61,287 nt of DNA, from positions 1-61,287 of the forward strand of contig CAJQMR010000033.1 in the NCBI GenBank assembly GCA_905479495.1, read 5' to 3'. The notes under the pieces were generated by a model. That model was not told where the DNA came from and searched no databases. It saw only the letters and a program-made list of their open reading frames with translations. The DNA comes from an uncultured Anaerolineae bacterium. Lineage in GTDB: Bacteria; Chloroflexota; Anaerolineae; Promineifilales; Promineifilaceae. Both the position numbers and the translations under genes were made by a program. Positions 1-8,227 of this stretch are shown piece by piece; the stretch's first letter is position 1, and each line of letters opens with the position of its first letter.

Positions 1-138
1 AACCAAAAAGACCTGGCTTTCTGTTTTTTCATCTTGTGCCAGATAAATACCACTGACTGCCTGTTCCACTATCAGGTTGGTCAGCTTATAACGACCTATT
101 TTGTTGTCATCGTCTGTTTTATTTTGCGTCGCTGGCAT
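1..138 (-). CDS. N-terminal fragment of a protein-kinase-like protein
   Basis: The frame is open from an ATG at 138 to the window edge, giving 46 residues. After a polar lead it reads IGRYKLTNLI, then VSGIYLAQDE and SQVFLV. This resembles the start of a bacterial Ser/Thr kinase N-lobe (RY-L, glycine loop, VYLA-D, V-LK), but the glycine-rich loop is poor (VEQAVSG), so it could be a degenerate kinase. No Shine-Dalgarno sequence is seen. A strong sigma70-like promoter (216-245) lies upstream on the same strand and supports the gene. The family call rests on few residues and the rest lies outside the window. Confidence 0.5.
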   Translation of the reverse strand, partial: MPATQNKTDDDNKIGRYKLTNLIVEQAVSGIYLAQDEKTESQVFLV

Positions 139-215
139 AAATTTTTAGGAGATTGACGACAATAATAAAGTTACTGGCGCTTAAATTACACTAACAATAA
201 AGATATAACCAGAAC

Positions 216-245
216 ATTATACACACAATGCGCTTATTATGTAAA
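216..245 (-). promoter_or_regulatory. sigma70-like promoter for the leftmost minus-strand gene
   Basis: On the minus strand, TTTACA (245-240) is followed after 18 nt by a perfect TATAAT (221-216). It points at the kinase-like gene starting at 138 and lies in the 175-bp gap between two minus-strand genes. Nothing else is recognised in 139-313. Confidence 0.6.
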
Positions 246-313
246 AGCCAAAATGAATAGAATGTGAGATTGTTTATTGGTAAGGCGAGCCTGCTTTTGT
301 TTTTCCCGACTGC

Positions 314-907
314 TTATTCAGGTAGTAGGATAATGGATCTTTCCTCGCTGGTGAGAAGTGGTTGTTGTTCATCATCCCATTCCAAATGCAGCTGCCAAAC
401 GGCCGTTCCCGGCGAAAGTGACAGCGTATCTAACGCAACAAGGAGTTGAAAGTCATCCCCAAGATTCGGTTCAGCTAAAGATTGTGTGCCCACGACTGCA
501 TCATTTTGTTGTAAAGTGAGCACAAATTGCTGGCCTGGCAGCAATGATTCCGAATACGTCCAATAAACTGCGAGACGGCCGTTTAGGGCCACGCTGCTTT
601 GTGGGGGGGGGCCTAACAACGTGATGGCAGCCGTATTGTCAATTTCTGGGAGTGGTGTATTGGTCGGAATGGGACTGGGTAAGATGGTTGCTGGCAAAAT
701 AGCGGGTCGCGTAACCGTGGCTGATGAGGCGTCTGGTTGGGCCGAAACGGCCGTTGGGTTCGAACGAGTTGAGGGACGTTCGCTTGTTGTATTGGGCCAG
801 ACCCAATTAATGAGCACAAAGGCCAGCAAAGTAATTAGCAGGGGCATAATAGAATACCAAAAACGCTTGCTTTGCCATCGCTTTTTCGGCTCTTTTTCTT
901 GAGACAC
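314..907 (-). CDS. membrane-anchored extracytoplasmic protein of unknown function
   Basis: This 197-residue protein starts at a GTG with GGAG about 10 nt upstream. A basic N-terminus is followed by one hydrophobic segment (about residues 17-37), then a Ser/Thr/Pro-rich linker with the PSPIPTNTPLP style common in Chloroflexota surface proteins. The last ~100 residues form a beta-rich domain (ITLLGPPP..., LNGRLAVYWTY, VWQLHLEW) that may be Ig- or FN3-like. No catalytic motif is visible. The coding strand holds a run of nine C (603-611 on the plus strand) at Gly-Pro-Pro-Pro, a site prone to slippage or assembly error. Function unknown. Confidence 0.75.
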   Translation of the reverse strand: MSQEKEPKKRWQSKRFWYSIMPLLITLLAFVLINWVWPNTTSERPSTRSNPTAVSAQPDASSATVTRPAILPATILPSPIPTNTPLPEIDNTAAITLLGPPPQSSVALNGRLAVYWTYSESLLPGQQFVLTLQQNDAVVGTQSLAEPNLGDDFQLLVALDTLSLSPGTAVWQLHLEWDDEQQPLLTSEERSIILLPE

Positions 908-963
908 CAGGGCAAACTCCTATAGTTTTTCTACTGACATTTTAGCATAGGCGGGTATACGAA

Positions 964-993
964 CAAACGGCGCAACGTTAGTTGCGCCGTTTG
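964..993. terminator. hairpin between two minus-strand genes (possible terminator)
   Basis: A perfect inverted repeat with 13-bp arms (CAAACGGCGCAAC / GTTGCGCCGTTTG) and a 4-nt loop lies downstream of the penicillin-acylase-like gene. A second small hairpin (GTAACTTT...AAAGTTAC, about 1019-1039) lies between them. T-tracts are weak, so termination is inferred from position and stem strength. Confidence 0.45.
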
Positions 994-1106
994 CCTCAGA
1001 AAAGAAAGAGGAGCCCCGAGTAACTTTATAAAAAGTTACGGTTAGATTGTAACAGGGTGGTTGGGTGGTTCATCTGATGTTTGTCATGATTGATGTGTGA
1101 GCTTCA

Positions 1107-3479
1107 TCATGGCCGTTTGGTTAGGGTAAGCGTATGTTGCGCAGCGGCCTGGACCGCTTTTTCTGTCCACAGCACGGAGAAATTCTCGCCTTGCAGCCAC
1201 ATTTTTGCCAGATCCTGGTAATGTGCACTGCCCAAATAGCCGGATTGTCCAGGGGCCAGCATTGCTTCTGCTTGCTCGATGGCACTGAGATCAATAATGA
1301 GACGTGAGGAAACGGCAATGCCATCATTGACATAGCTGCCAGGGCGCATGCCGGCTTGCGCGACCGTATTGCCATCACCGCCTAAGGGAAATGGCCCGAC
1401 GTTAAAAACCTGGTCAAACGGCGAAATCAGGCCCAGGGGATGTTTAAATGTGATCTGGTGCAGGCGGCCCCATTGCCACTCAGCGGGATTTTCTCCAAGT
1501 ATTTGCCGCAGAACGGCCGTTGTTTCCACCAAACATTCCTCAAGTAAAGTGTTTCGCATAGCCAATGATTCAAACCAGGGCGATGGCACGTTCGTCAGGA
1601 TTTTGAGCAGGTTAACAAGTAAAAATCCCTGGAACTCATTCACCGGGTGCAAAATGTCGCTCATGCCCTGGCCCAGCAGCGAAGGCATGAGGCCAGGCGG
1701 CACGTTTTGGGCCAGCACAGCGGGGGCGAGCTGTTTCACCAACACCTGGAAAACGGTGCCGCCAATGCTTTCTTGCCCTAGATTACCATCCCAGCGCCGC
1801 AATAATTCTAATGCCGGTTGGGCATCTGGATGGGTCACTTGCAAGTTGTCTAGCAAAGCAACCAGCTGCAAACCGGGCAGGCTAAGCAGATCGAGTTGGA
1901 TGCGGCGGCAGTTGTCTATATTGTGTTTGGGCTGCTCCGCTAGCAATTGGCGAATGCGCTCGGCACGATAGCCGTTGCGCCATAGCTGCCCCAGGTTGTG
2001 TGGGCTTTTGTTTGGCGGCAGCAGCCGATGATTGGCAGAAATGATGATGCCCTCTTGTGGATTGAGTGCGTGGGGCATCTCGTCAAAGGGAACGATGCCA
2101 ATCCATTCGTGGCTGCCGGTCCAGCCCGGTGCGGGCAGACTGCCGTCGCCATCGGCCCGAATGGGAACCTGGCCTGTCACCCAGTGGCCAATGTTGCCCT
2201 GCTGGTCGGCATAGAGGAGGTTGAGTGGTGGGGCCTGAATACGAGCTACGGCCGTTACAAACGCGTCCCAGTTAACGGCCGTATTCAACCAGCCAAAACC
2301 ATCTATTGTGGTGACACTGCGCAGCGCAGTCGAGCTAAACGCCAGAGGTTCGGTTGCCCCGGCTAGCAAATGGTGGATGAGTGGTCCATGATGGGTGAGC
2401 GAGACTATTTCCTGGTGCGATTTTTGGAAGCGCACCTCAATTTCTTCTTCGATTTGCCGGACCGGTTGCCACTCGCCCTTAAATTGGTACAGGGTTGGAT
2501 CATCAGGATGGAGTTTTTCAATGAAGAGGTCTTCGCTGTCGGTATAAGCCAGGGTGGCACCCCAGGCAATATGTCCATTGTGGCCCACCATCACGTAGGG
2601 GATTCCCGGCTGCGTAAACCCAGCCACATGAAAGCCATCGTCGCTGCGTAAATGTTGAAAGTGCCAGATGGAGGGCGTGCCCATCGGCAAGTGCATGTCG
2701 TTGGCCAGAATGGCTCCGCCGCTCTCGGTGTGTTCTGGGGCGATGACCCAGCCGTTGCTGCCTCGCCCGGCACCGTCTAGATTTCCTTTTCCGTGGAAGG
2801 GGTTTTGCCAGGGAACGGCCGTTCCTCGCCAGGTATCAATCCATTGCGCGTTTTCTTCAATGCCGTCTGGCAAGGTGGCCGGGTGATTTTCGGGATAGGT
2901 TGTAAGCAAATCGTTGACCAGTGCCGGATCAACCTGCTGGATGAGCTGGGCCTGTACCAATTCTGCGATGGCTCCGTGGGTAAGCGCCCACAATTGCAAG
3001 TGGGCATAGGCCAAAGAGTCGAGTAACTCCCAAGGCTGCGGACGATGCTGCACAATGCTAAATTCGATAGGCAATAAGGGCTGGCTGGCTAGGAATGCAT
3101 TGACACCGGCCGTGTAAGCGACCAAATCGTTAAGTGCCTGTGCTTCCATCTGGTCCAACGTGCCGACGGCCAATCGGGCAAAGCCAAAGGTGCGGCTGAG
3201 GCGATCCGTTTCCAGGGTAATGGGGCCAAAAATGGCCGAAAGCGTCCCCGAAGCTGCCCGACGATTTAGCTCCATTTGCCAGAGGCGATCCTGCGCATGG
3301 ACAAAGCCCTGCGCTACAAAAAGATCATGCCGATTCTGAGCGTGAATATGGGGCACGCCCCAATGGTCTCGCTGGATAGTAACTTTACCTTGGAGGTCGT
3401 TGAGGTAGAGACGGCCGTCTAGCTGGGGCATGCGTTGGCGGCTCCAGCGCTGAATAATGGTTTTGAGTCGGTTTGGCAT
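1107..3479 (-). CDS. penicillin acylase family protein (Ntn-hydrolase)
   Basis: This 790-residue protein matches the penicillin amidase / acyl-homoserine-lactone acylase family (peptidase S45). Proenzymes of this family self-cleave at a Gly-Ser bond and use the freed Ser as nucleophile to hydrolyse amide bonds. Seen here: the opening DHWGVPHIHA and QGFVHAQDRLWQMEL motifs of the alpha chain; a cleavage site RG-SNGWVI with the putative catalytic Ser at residue 241; then LANDMHL, and GNTVAQAG with PGSYVNDG near the end of the beta chain. No signal peptide is seen, unlike periplasmic members, so it may be cytoplasmic. It starts 3 bp after the M23 peptidase gene ends, so the two are probably co-transcribed. 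Substrate cannot be deduced. Confidence 0.9.
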   Translation of the reverse strand: MPNRLKTIIQRWSRQRMPQLDGRLYLNDLQGKVTIQRDHWGVPHIHAQNRHDLFVAQGFVHAQDRLWQMELNRRAASGTLSAIFGPITLETDRLSRTFGFARLAVGTLDQMEAQALNDLVAYTAGVNAFLASQPLLPIEFSIVQHRPQPWELLDSLAYAHLQLWALTHGAIAELVQAQLIQQVDPALVNDLLTTYPENHPATLPDGIEENAQWIDTWRGTAVPWQNPFHGKGNLDGAGRGSNGWVIAPEHTESGGAILANDMHLPMGTPSIWHFQHLRSDDGFHVAGFTQPGIPYVMVGHNGHIAWGATLAYTDSEDLFIEKLHPDDPTLYQFKGEWQPVRQIEEEIEVRFQKSHQEIVSLTHHGPLIHHLLAGATEPLAFSSTALRSVTTIDGFGWLNTAVNWDAFVTAVARIQAPPLNLLYADQQGNIGHWVTGQVPIRADGDGSLPAPGWTGSHEWIGIVPFDEMPHALNPQEGIIISANHRLLPPNKSPHNLGQLWRNGYRAERIRQLLAEQPKHNIDNCRRIQLDLLSLPGLQLVALLDNLQVTHPDAQPALELLRRWDGNLGQESIGGTVFQVLVKQLAPAVLAQNVPPGLMPSLLGQGMSDILHPVNEFQGFLLVNLLKILTNVPSPWFESLAMRNTLLEECLVETTAVLRQILGENPAEWQWGRLHQITFKHPLGLISPFDQVFNVGPFPLGGDGNTVAQAGMRPGSYVNDGIAVSSRLIIDLSAIEQAEAMLAPGQSGYLGSAHYQDLAKMWLQGENFSVLWTEKAVQAAAQHTLTLTKRP

Positions 3480-3482
3480 AGT

Positions 3483-4274
3483 TTAATTTTCACAGGTTGG
3501 CTGGGCAGTGCAGCCAGCGGTGGTGGCGGCGCATTCGTAGTTGACGGCAATGCCCAGATAAGGTGAAGGATCGAGCGTATTGGCAAAGTCGAGTTCGTTG
3601 AGGAAACGGCCGTTGCCATCATCCTTCACAATAGAAAAATGGAGGTGTACCCAAATGGTGCGGGGGGAATTACCATTATAGTCTCCTGTGTAGCCTAGCA
3701 GCGTTCCTTGTTTCACAAACAGTTCAGATGTCCCCGGTGGGAAGGCTGGCTCAATAAAGCTGTTGCCCTCCCGGTTAGCCATATGGGCATAATACAACCA
3801 AATTTGGTTGCCAGGATGTAGAGGATCGTCCGGGACGCGCATAATGAGGGCGCTGCGCCAGCTGGCGTCCCGGGTGACATAGCCATCGTAGGCGGCGTAC
3901 ACGGGTGTCATACCGGGTTCCCCTTCGCTAAAAATATCGATGCCCTGGTGGGGATTGCTGCTGGAATAAGGCCCGCGCGGATCTGCATACAGCAGGCCAA
4001 TGAACCCATCTGTGGGCAAGATGAACGGTGCACCGGGGCAGGTTTCGTGCTGTGTCGTGATCAGTTCAGCCCGCGCTGTGGCATCCCCTTGTGACCACTG
4101 CAAAAATGTTTGGCTGCGTGGGTCGTTGAACAAGCGCACATAACCAATCCCCTGATTAATGAAGTAAGTAGCAAATATCGCCAAAAGAAAGACGACCAGT
4201 AGTTTGAAAAGTCGGTTGCGGGGATCGATTAGCCAACGGGTAAAACGGCTCAGCCAGGCAATTAAATGGGTCAT
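3483..4274 (-). CDS. membrane-anchored M23 family metallopeptidase
   Basis: The protein has 263 residues from the chosen ATG. One transmembrane helix (about residues 25-42) anchors a C-terminal LytM/M23 domain. The zinc-site pattern is visible: H109 and D113 (HQGID), and the HxH pair H210/H212 (HLHF), with H164 in YYAHM. M23 enzymes cleave peptide cross-bridges in peptidoglycan; the true substrate here is unknown. The frame extends 23 codons further to a TTG, but a good promoter (TTAACG, 17 nt, TATAAT) ends only 7 nt before the ATG at 4274. That favours this start and suggests a leaderless mRNA. It is the first gene of an operon with the acylase. Confidence 0.85.
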   Translation of the reverse strand: MTHLIAWLSRFTRWLIDPRNRLFKLLVVFLLAIFATYFINQGIGYVRLFNDPRSQTFLQWSQGDATARAELITTQHETCPGAPFILPTDGFIGLLYADPRGPYSSSNPHQGIDIFSEGEPGMTPVYAAYDGYVTRDASWRSALIMRVPDDPLHPGNQIWLYYAHMANREGNSFIEPAFPPGTSELFVKQGTLLGYTGDYNGNSPRTIWVHLHFSIVKDDGNGRFLNELDFANTLDPSPYLGIAVNYECAATTAGCTAQPTCEN

Positions 4275-4281
4275 TCGCTTA

Positions 4282-4310
4282 ATTATACTGGGACAGACCT
4301 TTTCCGTTAA
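4282..4310 (-). promoter_or_regulatory. promoter placing the M23 peptidase mRNA start at its ATG
   Basis: On the minus strand, TTAACG (4310-4305), a 17-nt spacer and a perfect TATAAT (4287-4282) are followed 7 nt later by the ATG at 4274. Transcription would start at or next to the A of the start codon, and no Shine-Dalgarno sequence is present. Confidence 0.55.
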
Positions 4311-4373
4311 GAGATTACCATTTTGTCGTGGCGTGGCTTTCAACTGGTACTCAACAAAAACTTGAAGGACATA

Positions 4374-4403
4374 TTGCGGTTGAGTGCTGTTGGGTTTTAT
4401 AAT
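4374..4403 (+). promoter_or_regulatory. candidate promoter for the LonB-like gene
   Basis: A perfect TATAAT (4398-4403) lies 92 bp before the chosen start, with TTGCGG (4374-4379) 18 nt upstream. The -35 is weak (3/6). It is divergent from the M23 peptidase promoter. Confidence 0.4.
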
Positions 4404-4494
4404 GAAAATTATTCCAGTTTACGATGTGGAATTTTCCACACATGATCTGGTTGCAGTTGGGGATGCGTCATGGTGGGTTAGAGAAAAGGGGAAA

Positions 4495-6936
4495 ATGATG
4501 AACCACAAAAAAAGTTTGATGGCAGCAGAACTTTACCGGCAATGTGATCCAGATCAGTTTGAGTTTGAAACAACGGCCGATTTGGATGATAGTTTTGCCA
4601 TTATTGGTCAGGAGCGGGCAGTTGAAGCTATCCAGTTTGGCATTGATATGGTGCAGGATGGATACAATTTGTTTGCGCTTGGGCCAAATGGGGTGGGGAA
4701 GTATACGGCCGTATGTCGCTATCTCGATCAGCAGGCCAAAGACAAGCCAATTCCGCCTGATTGGTGTTACGTATACAATTTTGGGCAGCCGCATCAGCCC
4801 AATGCCATCAGTTTGCCAGCCGGCAAGGGTAGTGAATTTTGCCAGGATATGGAGCATTTGCTGGAGGAACTGTTTACCGTGCTGCCAGCTACCTTTGAGA
4901 GCGAAGAGTATCAGACTCAGCGGCAGGCTATTGAGGAGCGATTACACGCCAGGCAGGAAGATGGCTTGGAGCAATTGAACAATGAGGCCCAAAAAGAAAA
5001 TGTGGTCTTGATAAAAACCCAGCAGGGATTGGCGATTGCTCCCTTATCAGATGGTGAAGTGATACGGTCTGAGCAGTTTCAGAAGCTATCTGATGAAGAA
5101 AGAAAGAAGTATGAGGAAACAATCGAAAAATATCAGAACAAGCTCCAGCGTTTGATGCAGCAACTGCCACAATGGAGCCGGCAAAGCCGTGCGGAGCTAC
5201 GACAGCTTGATCAAGAGATGGCTACCTTCTCTGTATCCCCACTTTTTGCCGAGGAGCTTATTAAAAAGTATGAAGCTTACCCTGAGGTGGTTGCTTATCT
5301 GCAAGAGGTAAAGCAAGATGTTATCCAAAACGCAGACAAGTTTTTGCAGTCAGATGCTTCAGCTTCTCCAGAGCAAAATCCAATCATGGCCGCGATGCAG
5401 GGGCGGCAGCAAATTTCGCGAGGCTCTTACTTTTTCAACCGATATCAGGTCAATGTGCTGGTGGACAATAGCCAGACAACTGGGGCGCCGGTAATTTATG
5501 CTGACCATCCAACCTTTGCTAATTTAATCGGCCGTATTGAGCACACCGCCCAAATGGGGGCGCTTATCACTGATTTTATGATGATCAAGGCGGGGACACT
5601 GCACCGCGCAAATGGCGGCTATCTCATTTTGGACGCGCGCAAAGTGCTGCTGAACACCCAAAGTTGGGAATGTCTCAAGCGAGCCTTGCAATCTTGTGAA
5701 ATTAATATTGAGCCGCTAGAGCATTCGTTGGGATTTATTAGCACTGCTACGTTGGAGCCAGAGCCTATTCCGTTGACGGTTAAAATCATATTGTTGGGTG
5801 AGCGTCGGCTTTATTACATGCTGTATCAGCTCGATCCAGATTTTGCTGAGCTGTTTAAGGTTGCGGCCGATTTTCAAGATGAAATGGAATGGGACGAGGA
5901 AAATAGCCATATTTATGCCCAATTTATTAGCTCGCTGGTGCATCATGAGGCGTTGCAACCTTTTAGCCGACAAGCGGTTGCTCGAATTATTGAACACAGT
6001 TCCCGGCTGGCAGGCGACGCGGAGAAATTATCCACGCGTATGCAGCCCATGGCTGATTTAATGCGTGAGGCGAGCTATTGGTCTACACAAAATGAACATG
6101 AGGTGGTACAGCCTGCCGATATACAAAAGGCGATTGATGCCCAAAATTACCGCAACGGCCGTATCCGCGAACGAATGCAAGAAGCTGTTTTGCGCGATAT
6201 TGTTCTGATCGACACGGAAGATGCCGTTGTGGGCCAGATCAATGGCCTGTCGGTGATTGCTGTGGGACAGCACGCCTTTGGTCATCCCAGCCGCATTACG
6301 GCCCAGGTACGTCTGGGCAAAGGCGAAGTCATCGATATTGAGCGTCAGGTGGAAATGGGTGGGCCGCTGCATTCCAAAGGCGTCATGATTTTAAGTGGCT
6401 TTTTGGGTGGACGCTATGCCAATAAACGGCCGTTGTCCCTCACTGCTTCGCTGGTTTTTGAACAGAATTATGGCGGCGTTGATGGCGATAGCGCTTCCTC
6501 AGCTGAGCTATATGCTTTGCTGTCCGCGATGGCTGATGTGCCCATCAAACAATCTTTTGCTGTTACAGGATCTGTAAATCAGCGAGGACAGGTGCAGGCG
6601 ATTGGCGGCGTTAATGAGAAAATCGAAGGCTTTTTTGATATTTGCCAGGCGCGTGGGCTGACGGGTGAGCAAGGCGTGCTTATCCCCGCAGCCAATGTCA
6701 AAAATCTGATGCTGCGCCACGAAGTCGTGGCCGCCGTTGCCGAAGGTCAGTTTCATGTTTATCCAGTGACCACCATTGATGAGGGCATTGAGCTGCTAAC
6801 AGGAATGGAAGCTGGTACCTTAGGAGAAGACGGCCGTTATCCATCAGAAACAATTAATCGGCGTGTGTCCGACTACCTGGACGCCCTGGCCCAAACCCAG
6901 CACAGCTTCCAAGAGAATGGAAAGGTGAAAGAGTAA
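4495..6936 (+). CDS. LonB-type ATP-dependent protease (AAA+ with S16 protease domain)
   Basis: This soluble 813-residue AAA+ protease resembles the LonB-like branch (COG1067) rather than classic LonA. The Walker A motif GPNGVGK lies at residues 63-69, followed by a long charged, probably coiled-coil insertion (about 110-290). The ATPase core resumes and the Lon S16 domain closes the protein. The Ser-Lys dyad is visible: S666 in DGDSASSAE and K709 in GGVNEKIEG, 43 residues apart as in E. coli Lon. The ATG at 4495 (or the adjacent one at 4498) follows AAAAGGGG with good spacing. An in-frame upstream extension to 4384 lacks family similarity. No membrane segments are seen, so it is not the archaeal membrane form. 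Confidence 0.9.
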   Translation: MMNHKKSLMAAELYRQCDPDQFEFETTADLDDSFAIIGQERAVEAIQFGIDMVQDGYNLFALGPNGVGKYTAVCRYLDQQAKDKPIPPDWCYVYNFGQPHQPNAISLPAGKGSEFCQDMEHLLEELFTVLPATFESEEYQTQRQAIEERLHARQEDGLEQLNNEAQKENVVLIKTQQGLAIAPLSDGEVIRSEQFQKLSDEERKKYEETIEKYQNKLQRLMQQLPQWSRQSRAELRQLDQEMATFSVSPLFAEELIKKYEAYPEVVAYLQEVKQDVIQNADKFLQSDASASPEQNPIMAAMQGRQQISRGSYFFNRYQVNVLVDNSQTTGAPVIYADHPTFANLIGRIEHTAQMGALITDFMMIKAGTLHRANGGYLILDARKVLLNTQSWECLKRALQSCEINIEPLEHSLGFISTATLEPEPIPLTVKIILLGERRLYYMLYQLDPDFAELFKVAADFQDEMEWDEENSHIYAQFISSLVHHEALQPFSRQAVARIIEHSSRLAGDAEKLSTRMQPMADLMREASYWSTQNEHEVVQPADIQKAIDAQNYRNGRIRERMQEAVLRDIVLIDTEDAVVGQINGLSVIAVGQHAFGHPSRITAQVRLGKGEVIDIERQVEMGGPLHSKGVMILSGFLGGRYANKRPLSLTASLVFEQNYGGVDGDSASSAELYALLSAMADVPIKQSFAVTGSVNQRGQVQAIGGVNEKIEGFFDICQARGLTGEQGVLIPAANVKNLMLRHEVVAAVAEGQFHVYPVTTIDEGIELLTGMEAGTLGEDGRYPSETINRRVSDYLDALAQTQHSFQENGKVKE

Positions 6937-6965
6937 CTTAACCCTGCAAAGCAAATATCGCGTGC

Positions 6966-8039
6966 TTAATACGGCGGAGGATCACTCGCGGGGAAGGATT
7001 CCCAGCTTTGCTCGTCGATGGGGTCTTCTGTGTTGATGGTTTCTTCTCGCGCTGATAGTTTGTTTGGCTGCTGGGGCAGCAGCAGCAATTTGCCTTTGGT
7101 GCGACGTCCTTCGATATAGCGATGGGCTTCTGCTGCCTCGCTCAAAGGGTAGGTGCGATCAATACGCACCTGGATAGCATCTGAAGCAATCCAGTCGAAA
7201 AGATCATCGGTCCGGCTTTCAATTTCTTCCTGGCTGGCACTGTAATGGGCTAAACTGGGTCGGGTGAGGAAGATAGACCCTTTTTGATTTAAAATTTGGG
7301 GGTCCAGGGGTTCGACTGGACCGCTGGCTTGCCCATACAGAACCATCATTCCCCGTGGTTTTAGGCAGTCCAGCCCCTTGCGGAAGGTGGCTTGCCCGAC
7401 GCCATCGTAAATTACGTTGACGCCTTTGCCTTTGGTTAGCTCATTGATCGCTTCGGCAAAATCTATTTCGGTATAACGAATGATATTGTCGGCACCATAT
7501 TCTTCGGCCAGTTCGGCTTTTTCCTGAGTGGAAACAGTGCCAATGACGCGGGCTCCACGCAGGCTGGCGATTTGCACCAACAATAAACCGACACCACCCG
7601 CAGCGGCATGAATTAAAACGGTATCTCCAGCCTGTACCAGGTAGGTGCTGTGGGTAAGGTAATGGGCGGTCATGCCTTGCAGCATAACGGCCGTTGCTAG
7701 CTCCATCTTCACATCTTCGGGCACAATCACCAGCCGCCAGACGGGGACAATGGCGTATTCAGCGTAGGAGCCAATGTGCATGGCGTAGGCAACCCGATCA
7801 CCAGGAGAAACGGCCGTAACCCCCTCACCAACCGCGTCCACCACACCGCCACCTTCCATGCCAGGTGTGAAGGGGAGGGCCATTTTGTATTGGCCGTTGC
7901 GATGGTACGTATCAATATAATTTACGCCAGCCGCTTCAATTTTGACGCGTGCTTCACCGGGGCCAGGTTCTGGTAAGGAAATGTCTGTGTAAAATAACGT
8001 TTCGGGATCACCCGTTTGCTGTATCTGAATTGCTTTCAC
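6966..8039 (-). CDS. NADPH:quinone oxidoreductase family protein with a SFPASDPP tail
   Basis: This 357-residue zinc-independent medium-chain dehydrogenase is of the QOR type. It has the N-terminal GroES-like fold with the EAAGVNYIDTYHR signature (about 36-47) and the Rossmann nucleotide loop HAAAGGVG (144-151). Such enzymes reduce quinones or enones with NADPH. The catalytic core ends near residue 322 (KGKLLLLP). A tail of about 30 residues follows, ending in SWESFPASDPPPY, a short conserved motif that I know as a separate small domain in many bacterial hypothetical proteins. The start is a GTG 7 nt after a full AGGAGG. The 3' end is convergent with the LonB-like gene. Confidence 0.9.
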   Translation of the reverse strand: MKAIQIQQTGDPETLFYTDISLPEPGPGEARVKIEAAGVNYIDTYHRNGQYKMALPFTPGMEGGGVVDAVGEGVTAVSPGDRVAYAMHIGSYAEYAIVPVWRLVIVPEDVKMELATAVMLQGMTAHYLTHSTYLVQAGDTVLIHAAAGGVGLLLVQIASLRGARVIGTVSTQEKAELAEEYGADNIIRYTEIDFAEAINELTKGKGVNVIYDGVGQATFRKGLDCLKPRGMMVLYGQASGPVEPLDPQILNQKGSIFLTRPSLAHYSASQEEIESRTDDLFDWIASDAIQVRIDRTYPLSEAAEAHRYIEGRRTKGKLLLLPQQPNKLSAREETINTEDPIDEQSWESFPASDPPPY

Positions 8040-8062
8040 CTGATTACCTCCTCTTTCTTAAG

Positions 8063-8091
8063 GCCAAAGGATTAAAAAATCCATCCTTTGG
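8063..8091. repeat. short inverted repeat in the quinone oxidoreductase leader
   Basis: CCAAAGGAT and ATCCTTTGG form 9-bp arms around an A/T-rich loop, upstream of the AGGAGG of the gene starting at 8039. It could fold in the 5' leader RNA. Role unknown. Confidence 0.4.
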
Positions 8092-8227
8092 AAAATTGCC
8101 TTAGGGCAGCATAAGCATAGCACAAGTAGAGATTGATGACGCCTCTGATTATCTGGCAGCGTCTCCCACACAAATGATATACTTGGCCGGATTTTGTGAT
8201 GAGGAGCAACGGCCGTACACTACCATT

